A stretch of 64,000 nucleotides of DNA from Rugalucina vietnamica (lineage: Eukaryota; Mollusca; Bivalvia; Lucinida; Lucinidae), in the NCBI GenBank assembly GCA_964017185.1, contig OZ024872.1:46338188-46402187 (forward strand). The letters are read 5' to 3'. Of this stretch, positions 54,201 to 60,200 are shown in pieces; positions within the stretch are counted from its first letter, which is position 1; every line of letters starts with the position of its first letter. Below the pieces are notes generated by a model, which saw nothing but the letters and a program-made list of their open reading frames with translations, was not told the DNA's origin and searched no databases. A program made the position numbers and the translations under genes.

Positions 54201-57200
54201 ACTAGCGCTAAGCTGCATTCATACTGTCATACCGTACTCCAATTTTTTTTAGTTTGCATTCATTTTTTTTTTATCCAATATTGTCAGTATGAACAATTCA
54301 GCCAGATAACATAAAAATGAAATGTAAATGACCAGTGAAAGCATAAAATAAAAATGTGAATCATTGAATGATAATTGCCGGTATTGAATTTTGGAATAAA
54401 AAGTTTTCGTTATGATGGTTTCTTCGAAATTCGGTGTAGTTAATGTTTAGTTGCAAATTACTGCTCTCTCTAAAATCTCAGGTTCAAAACAGTTCTTGCA
54501 CATGTGCAGTGACATATTCTGCACCAATGCAAAATTGTGAAATTGATCACTTTCATGCTTCAACATAAGTATCATTGATAAGAAATGCTCAGGTAGGATT
54601 TTCAGCCAGACGAAAAGTCCTTTCTAAATTCTGTGTAGTAGTAAACAAATTCAAATTAAAATTATCCAGTGGCGACAGAACAGACTGAGTTTCAGAAAAT
54701 TGTAGAGCTAGAAATCCTCGAAGTACTGGTACTTAGAAGTATCTATCCTGCCTGGTTTGTACTGGAATTAAATTCATTCTAAGGGACAAGCAACGTCTGT
54801 TAGTATCAGACAGAAAAAGGATAGGTAGAGGAAGATTTAAAAGCATTCATAAGGGGAGGATTAAAACAGATGATAGGTCAAAAAAGTTAAGATTAGCTAA
54901 AATCAGATAAAAACAACTGAAATGGGATCTAAGGGAGAGAGTGTTGCAGCTTGCAGACTGTGGTCTTAAAGACCTCAATGCTCTGCAAGTATGCAACAGA
55001 CTCGGGGAGGGCATTCCATTGTACTATTGCGAGGAGGAAGAAGGAGTACTTGTAATAATCTGTAGACATGGAGACCTGCCTGACAGTCATGCAGTGACAG
55101 TATCTAGATATTCTATTACTGTACTATATACATGTATAGTCCGGGAGAGGTGCAGCGACGAGACCATGAACAACTTTGTAAAACAAACAAAGGCGACTCA
55201 GGCGAGCATCAGCCCTTCTTTGCTCCAATGTATGCCATCCTAGGTTTTTAACCATTTCAGTTACACTGGCCTTTTAAAGTACAAACATCTAAGTTTCAGC
55301 TGGGATTAAAAACTTCTTAAAACACTTCGCACAGATAGAGAAACTGTGAGAAACATAAATTACACTGAATTTCGAATCGCCCCGAATTTAGAGTTCCGCA
55401 ATACACGTGTTCGCCAGTTAAACACTATGCTTGTTTTTATTTAATTTTCTTTCTTTAAAATAGCTTTCGGCATGTCCCTCATAAAAATGGTAATCAGTGT
55501 CCCAGGAAAAGTGGTTTATCTTCATTATACTACATGTTTATTGTGCCTGCCTCCATGTAGCCTTTCTTTTCGGTTGAAACTTAGCCGGATGGCTACCATG
55601 TTGGGAAAGAGCTAGTCATTCTGCTCATTGTGTGTGTTGTCTGAAAAATGTTTTGTAGTGTTTTATGTATTTTCTTCCCACCTGGTGTCTATGTTGGGAC
55701 TTTAAAAATTTAATTGCATCGATTCCTGGTCCCTCTATTCTTACTTCATGCATTTACTGGGGTTATTCATATACTGGTTTACTAGCTTACCACGGCACTA
55801 ATGATTTAATGGCTCACTAAAAATACGCAAGATAATCTATCTTTAGTTCACACCCTGTTTGATTTTCATCATTTCCGCCTACATTTTTCTAAGAAGAAAA
55901 AAGAAAATTTTCACTTGTCTTTATTTTGCAAATTCATTCTTATTGCCGTCATATCGTTCAAGGTCGGTCAATTTTTGTTTCCTATATTACCGCAGAGTTC
56001 ATCTTAATGGAAAACTGGTCAGTTTGAGATGTCCTTACGATGTCGGAAAGTTATTGATTAGAAGAACATATATTCTCAAACAACTTTCAAGGTTATCAAC
56101 ATCTTTCAAAATTATTTTAGAGATTTAGGCAACATAAACATTTTCATGTTTGGACTTTTCATAGCTGTTATTTTTTTTCACTAATAAAGACAGAGCAATG
56201 CACAAAGGCAATTGAATTCATGGCAATATTTTAACAAAAAGCTAATAAAAATATGATAAATTATGTTGTTTACACAGAAAGTAAATGTTTGTCTAGGTTT
56301 CTGATAAAAAAATAACGCGATATCGCAGTCTAAATACATGTATGCATAAGATAAGATAAGATAAGATATTTTTTATTCCAATCATGGACCATAACATGGT
56401 ATGAATTATGCTTAATAATGCTGAACATAACGAAAATAACAAAATATCTCATTAAGTTGATTAGTGGAACAAAAAATATACATATACATTTACACAAATA
56501 CAAAAATATCACAATGAACATATTCATATTTATGATGCAACAATATCTGTAATAATAAACAAACTGGTCGAAAAATCCATATGATAATCTTATCTACCTA
56601 GAGTAAAACATGTATACACAAATTGTCCATATCTATTCAAAATGTCTTCATTTTCGCACGTCATCAGCCAGATAAATTTATCATGACTACTTAAAGAAAC
56701 AAAATTTGGAACTTTAGGATTTATGTAATCAAACAATTCAAGTCTTTCGCGGTTATAAAAAGAACAATCACAAATAAAATGTACTTCGTCTTCTACTTCA
56801 TTCTGAAAACATTTTTTACATAATCTATCACTAACTTGTTTTTTGGTATATCTTCCACTTTCTATTTCTAACTTGTGTGCACTAATTCTTAATTTTGTAA
56901 GAGCTTGTTGATGGTTACGATCTTTTACTATATCTAAATAAATCTCTTTTTGAAACAATGACTTGAAATTATAGAAAGTCCTTAATTTCCCCTTTTTGAT
57001 TATCGCTTCATCTTGCAATTTATTACACCACAATTCTTTATACATACTTTTCAATGAAAATTTCCCTTTATTACAATTTGTTTCATCTACATTTATTTCT
57101 TTGAGAATAGTATTTACACCTAAAAACCATGACTTGTCGCCTGATTGATGCAGTTTCTTACTAACAAGTAAAGTTTGACCAACTAAGGAGTCTTCGCTTT

Positions 57201-60200
57201 TCTGACACGCATAAAAATAATATTTCAATATATTATTACAAAAATCAACATATATTGGAAATCTAGTTCGCCAACACAAGCTATGTTAGAAGCTTTAGTA
57301 TGTACACCCAATACCAGGGAACAACCTAGGGGGCGACTGGGGCGACTAAGTCGCTTTTTCTGTCGGCACTTCGCTCCCGGCGGACCGGCGGGCGAAGTTT
57401 CAGTCGCCGGGTTTCGCTCACAGTGAGCCGGTGGGCGAAGTCCTTTTTTGTTTGTTTTTTGGGGTAGTACTTACGGTAATTCAGTAGATAAGTTGCCGTT
57501 AATCCCTTATCAATTAATGTCACCTGTACTGTGATTGTCAAATTATCACGCATCAATAATCCGTGAACAAAAGGTGTGGAACAACAATCGACACGAGTTT
57601 GGCCTAATTAAGTCCAATAATCAACTTTGACACGCGCACTTAAGCTCCGCCTATTCTGCATCAGATTTTGTGTTTTCGTCCAATGGTCGATCGCATTTTA
57701 CTACGAACTACGTCAAATATTTTCTATAATTAGGTTGTGTAACTGTGAAACCGATACGTGTGTACTGATTGAAGTTTGTCGGCGTCTTCTTTGAAATTCG
57801 AAGATGCATTTTCTACGCGAAAAACATGGATGATCAACAAACGGATTAACTAATCATTCCTTAATTATTCCGGAGATTTGCTTTGTGTTTTTTTCTGGTA
57901 ACGTCTGTCGCGTAGATCGGCAAAACACTGTACAAATGCATGTTTGTTTTGCTCATCGCCGATCATTATTACCAATTTACCAAACAACAGTTAGGGCCTG
58001 AATTCGGGCCAAAACCATGAAACTTTCTCATTGCGAAATCAACCTTCAAAATGGAAATGTGGTTGATCGGCGTTGGCTCTAAACCGGGAAGTAAGCATAA
58101 GGCTGAAGATGCATCTGAGTAAGAAATTTACGAAAGAAGTTACCCAGAACAGCGTCGACTGGTATACACAAGACAAGGCTGTTCGATTTGCCGACTTGCT
58201 AAGGTCGACGGTGCATATTCTCGTGGTCACGACGCTAAGAATACCAACCACACCAGATATAATCAGCTCACATATATATACTCAGCTCTTTAATAATAAT
58301 AAATATAAAAGAAAAAAAAAATATATAACATGTACAAATACCCATGTTATAAAAGGCTTTTGTGACCAAGATAAAAAAAATAAATATAAAAAAAAATAAA
58401 AACATAGCACCTGATGCTTGAAGCTTGAAGTACATATATACGCGTGTCATATATATATGAATGCAACACAGTAGTAACACAGTTATATAGTATAGACATG
58501 CTTCTGTTCTTCTGTCCGTCCATCCATTTGTCATCCATGTTACTACCCTCACTTCTCCCTAAGATTAGAAAACTTCTCTCTAAAATTCTCAGAGGGAGAA
58601 GTCACTTCTCCCTAAAATTTTGGGCCAGGATGAACCCTGCAATACATATTTACAGAATTTTGTATGCATTTTTCCCCATGCATATTCTGGTAAATCTTAT
58701 CAAGAATATTGTCTACTGAACGTACATTCTTACTCATTGAAGCCCAAATCTCGCTCCCATAGGTTAATATTGGTATGATGGTATGATCAAATATGTGAAA
58801 GGCAATGGAAGAATTTGGATAAGTAGAGCCGAAAACACTTTTCAGTTTGAATATACCTTTGAGTGCTTTCTTGTATAACTCTGAAGAAGCAACTGAAAAT
58901 GATCCAGAAATACAAAATATAACTCCTAGATACTTATATTCTCGCACGTTTTCCAACATCTCACCATTGTATTTAAATTCGTGATTATACAATTTACCTG
59001 CTTTGTTAAAGATCAGTACTTTTGTTTTATCCAAATTAACATCCAGACACCAATCAGTACAGTAATTTTCAAGTTTGTTTAAAAAGTTCTGCAGACCTGT
59101 TTCATTTTGTGACAGTAATATGACATCATCAGCATACAATAAACAATTCAAATGATATGTACCAATATCAACACCATGACAAGTATTATCAAAAATATCA
59201 GGCAAATCGTTTATAAAAATTTTGAATAAATCGGGACTCAGTGTATCACCTTGCCTGACCCCAATGTCGGACAAGAAAGATTGTGTCAGACCGTTATGCA
59301 TTTTAACACTTAGGTAATTACCAACATACATATCTTTGATAACATTGTAAAAATTTCCAGTGATTCCAATTCTTATTAACTTATATAGCATAATATCATG
59401 AATAACTGTATCAAATGCTTTTATCTTTTGTATATTTTTCAATTAGAGTTCTTAAAACAAACATGTGATCAGCAGTACGAGCTTTCTTTGTAAAACCTAT
59501 CTGAACCGGATTAATTAGGGAATTATCTTGTAAAAAGTTGTCTAAGCGCTTTGTAAGTATGACATTGAATAATTTTGAAGCACAGGAAAGAATTGAAATC
59601 CCCCTATAATTATTAGGGTTATCAGAGGTCCCGCCTTTATGGATTGGAGAAAGATATGCTTTCTTCCATTGAGAAGGATATGATCCATTAGTAAGGATAG
59701 AGTTAAAAAGTTTCAACAAACAATTCTTTAAGTGTGAAAATCCGCATTTAAGCATTTCATTTGAAATACTATCAAGACCTACGGCTTTATTGTTTTTTAG
59801 GCAAACTATCGCCGCTTGGAGTTCTTGAGGCGAAATTTGAAAATCCAGATTGGAAAATGTTTTCATAATGATTGTTCTGTTCTATTTTATTCCTACTATA
59901 CGATGAACTGATCTGTACTTTTGCGGGTTTCCGGTAAAGCTTGCGACATTTCCGAATCGTTTGCGGATACTTCCAAATAAGGCGATAATGTGACCTAAGC
60001 GGCATTCGTATTGTGACAGACCCTGCCGACATTCTTGATATAAAAATAAAATACAGACATCTATTTTAAGACTAATTGAGGCAGTTTAAGGGCAGAGGGG
60101 GTCTTGATTGTATGTAAAATCTATGTTTTCATATGACTTTGACAAAAATATAATTTTAATTGCCAGTTATGTAGACAAATCTACCAAAATGTGCCTCAAA

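Noticed and set aside
58347..58552. Overlapping short frames around the AT-rich tract
   Set aside because: Low-complexity sequence inside the 1.3-kb transposon insertion; no domain.
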